Shown in pieces: positions 4,930 to 5,367 of a stretch of DNA of 5,367 nucleotides. The notes under the pieces are model-generated. The model had not been told where the DNA came from, made no database searches, and saw only the letters and a program-made list of their open reading frames with translations. The stretch comes from Actinomycetota bacterium (lineage in GTDB: Bacteria; Actinomycetota; Thermoleophilia; Solirubrobacterales; Solirubrobacteraceae): NCBI GenBank assembly GCA_005788585.1, contig SYBY01000284.1, positions 1 through 5,367 on the forward strand. Reading direction: 5' to 3'. Made by a program: the position numbers and the translations under genes. Within the stretch, counting starts at the first letter, position 1; every line of letters starts with the position of its first letter.

Positions 4930-5367
4930 CGCCCCCGCCGCGCGGCGAAGAACGCGCGCAACAACGCGGCACATTCCTCGCGCAACAGCCCGCCCGCGAC
5001 ATCCGGGCGGTGGTTGAACCTCGGCTCGTCGAGCACGTCGATGACGCTGCCGGCCGCCCCGGCCTTCGGGTCCTCGGTGCCGTAGACGACCCGCGGCACG
5101 CGCGCGAGGACAATCGCTCCGGCGCACATCGCGCACGGCTCCAGCGTGACGTACAGGACCGATTCCAGCACCCGCCAGGAACCCAGCGTGCGCGCCGCCT
5201 CGCGCAGTGCGAGGACCTCGGCGTGCGCGGTCGGGTCCTCACGCAGCTCACGTTCGTTGTGTCCCGCGCCGATGACCTCGCCATCGTGCACGACCACCGC
5301 GCCGATGGGCACGTCATCATGTTCCAGGGCACGCTCCGCTTCGCGGATCGCGAGCCGCATGAAGTGC
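4926..5367 (-). CDS. tadA: tRNA(adenosine34) deaminase TadA (N-terminus outside window)
   Basis: TadA converts A34 to inosine in the anticodon of tRNA-Arg(ACG), allowing it to read CGU, CGC and CGA; it is usually essential. The zinc-dependent deaminase signature is complete. Counting from the Met codon at 5358-5360, H46 and E48 in TAHAEVL act as zinc ligand and proton shuttle, and C76 and C79 in PCAMC complete zinc binding. VPIGAVVV, GHNERE and VVYGTEDPKAGA are typical of TadA rather than cytidine deaminases. The frame stays open past that Met to the window edge with HF before MRLA, matching the usual TadA N-terminus, so the true start probably lies beyond base 5367. The gene ends at TAG 4926-4928, sharing CTAG with the convergent secreted-protein gene. 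It lies on the same strand as tRNA-Ser. Confidence 0.96.
   Translation of the reverse strand, partial: HFMRLAIREAERALEHDDVPIGAVVVHDGEVIGAGHNERELREDPTAHAEVLALREAARTLGSWRVLESVLYVTLEPCAMCAGAIVLARVPRVVYGTEDPKAGAAGSVIDVLDEPRFNHRPDVAGGLLREECAALLRAFFAARRGR

Noticed and set aside
3832..5136. Long minus-strand open frame of 434 codons across the PASTA gene and part of tadA
   Set aside because: Its product is Arg/Gly/Ala-rich without recognisable motifs and it overlaps tRNA-Ser, the PASTA gene and tadA in other frames; it is a GC-bias shadow.
1..5367. Search for CRISPR arrays, insertion sequences and attachment sites
   Set aside because: I saw no regularly spaced repeats, transposase motifs, flanking inverted repeats with target duplications, or a duplicated tRNA 3' end.

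Overview
The window is high-GC DNA with strong G/C bias at third codon positions, densely packed genes and frequent GTG/TTG starts. It looks like an actinobacterial chromosome. The HD-GYP-like/LuxR fusion and the secreted protein with one C-terminal PASTA domain suggest Thermoleophilia (Solirubrobacterales-type soil organisms), but that placement is inference from gene style and no marker gene here proves it.

Layout. (1) Bases 1-137 are the end of a cold-shock protein, followed by a hairpin (161-186). (2) On the minus strand, 203-1200 carries a VapC-type PIN-domain toxin (203-595), its Phd/YefM-like antitoxin (549-848) and an unrecognised 110-residue gene (868-1200). The toxin and antitoxin frames overlap by 47 bases, and a 17-base inverted repeat (850-866) lies immediately upstream of the antitoxin ATG as a likely autoregulatory operator. 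(3) An 84-base divergent intergenic region (1201-1284) separates this block from a plus-strand gene (1285-2871) for a 528-residue regulator with two degenerate HD-GYP-like modules and a LuxR-type helix-turn-helix. An alpha/beta hydrolase (2896-3687) follows 24 bases later and probably shares its transcript. (4) A perfect 10-bp hairpin (3726-3749) is followed by a minus-strand tRNA-Ser(CGA) (3764-3853). (5) A plus-strand secreted PASTA-domain protein (4045-4929) starts with TTG. A previously unremarked 22-codon leader ORF (3980-4048), preceded by a strong GGAGGAG, ends so that its TGA overlaps that TTG as TTGA. (6) The minus-strand tRNA adenosine deaminase gene tadA (4926-5367) converges on the secreted-protein gene, with both stop codons interlocked in one CTAG, and runs off the right edge.

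Working together. The minus-strand toxin, antitoxin and perhaps the unknown gene form one regulated unit. The HD-GYP/LuxR regulator and the hydrolase form a second. tadA and tRNA-Ser are both translation genes on the minus strand, with the secreted-protein gene lying between them in the opposite orientation. Nothing here amounts to a clearly new multi-gene system. The points most worth a second look are the coupled leader ORF, the regulator's complementary loss of HD residues in its two modules, and the long toxin-antitoxin overlap.
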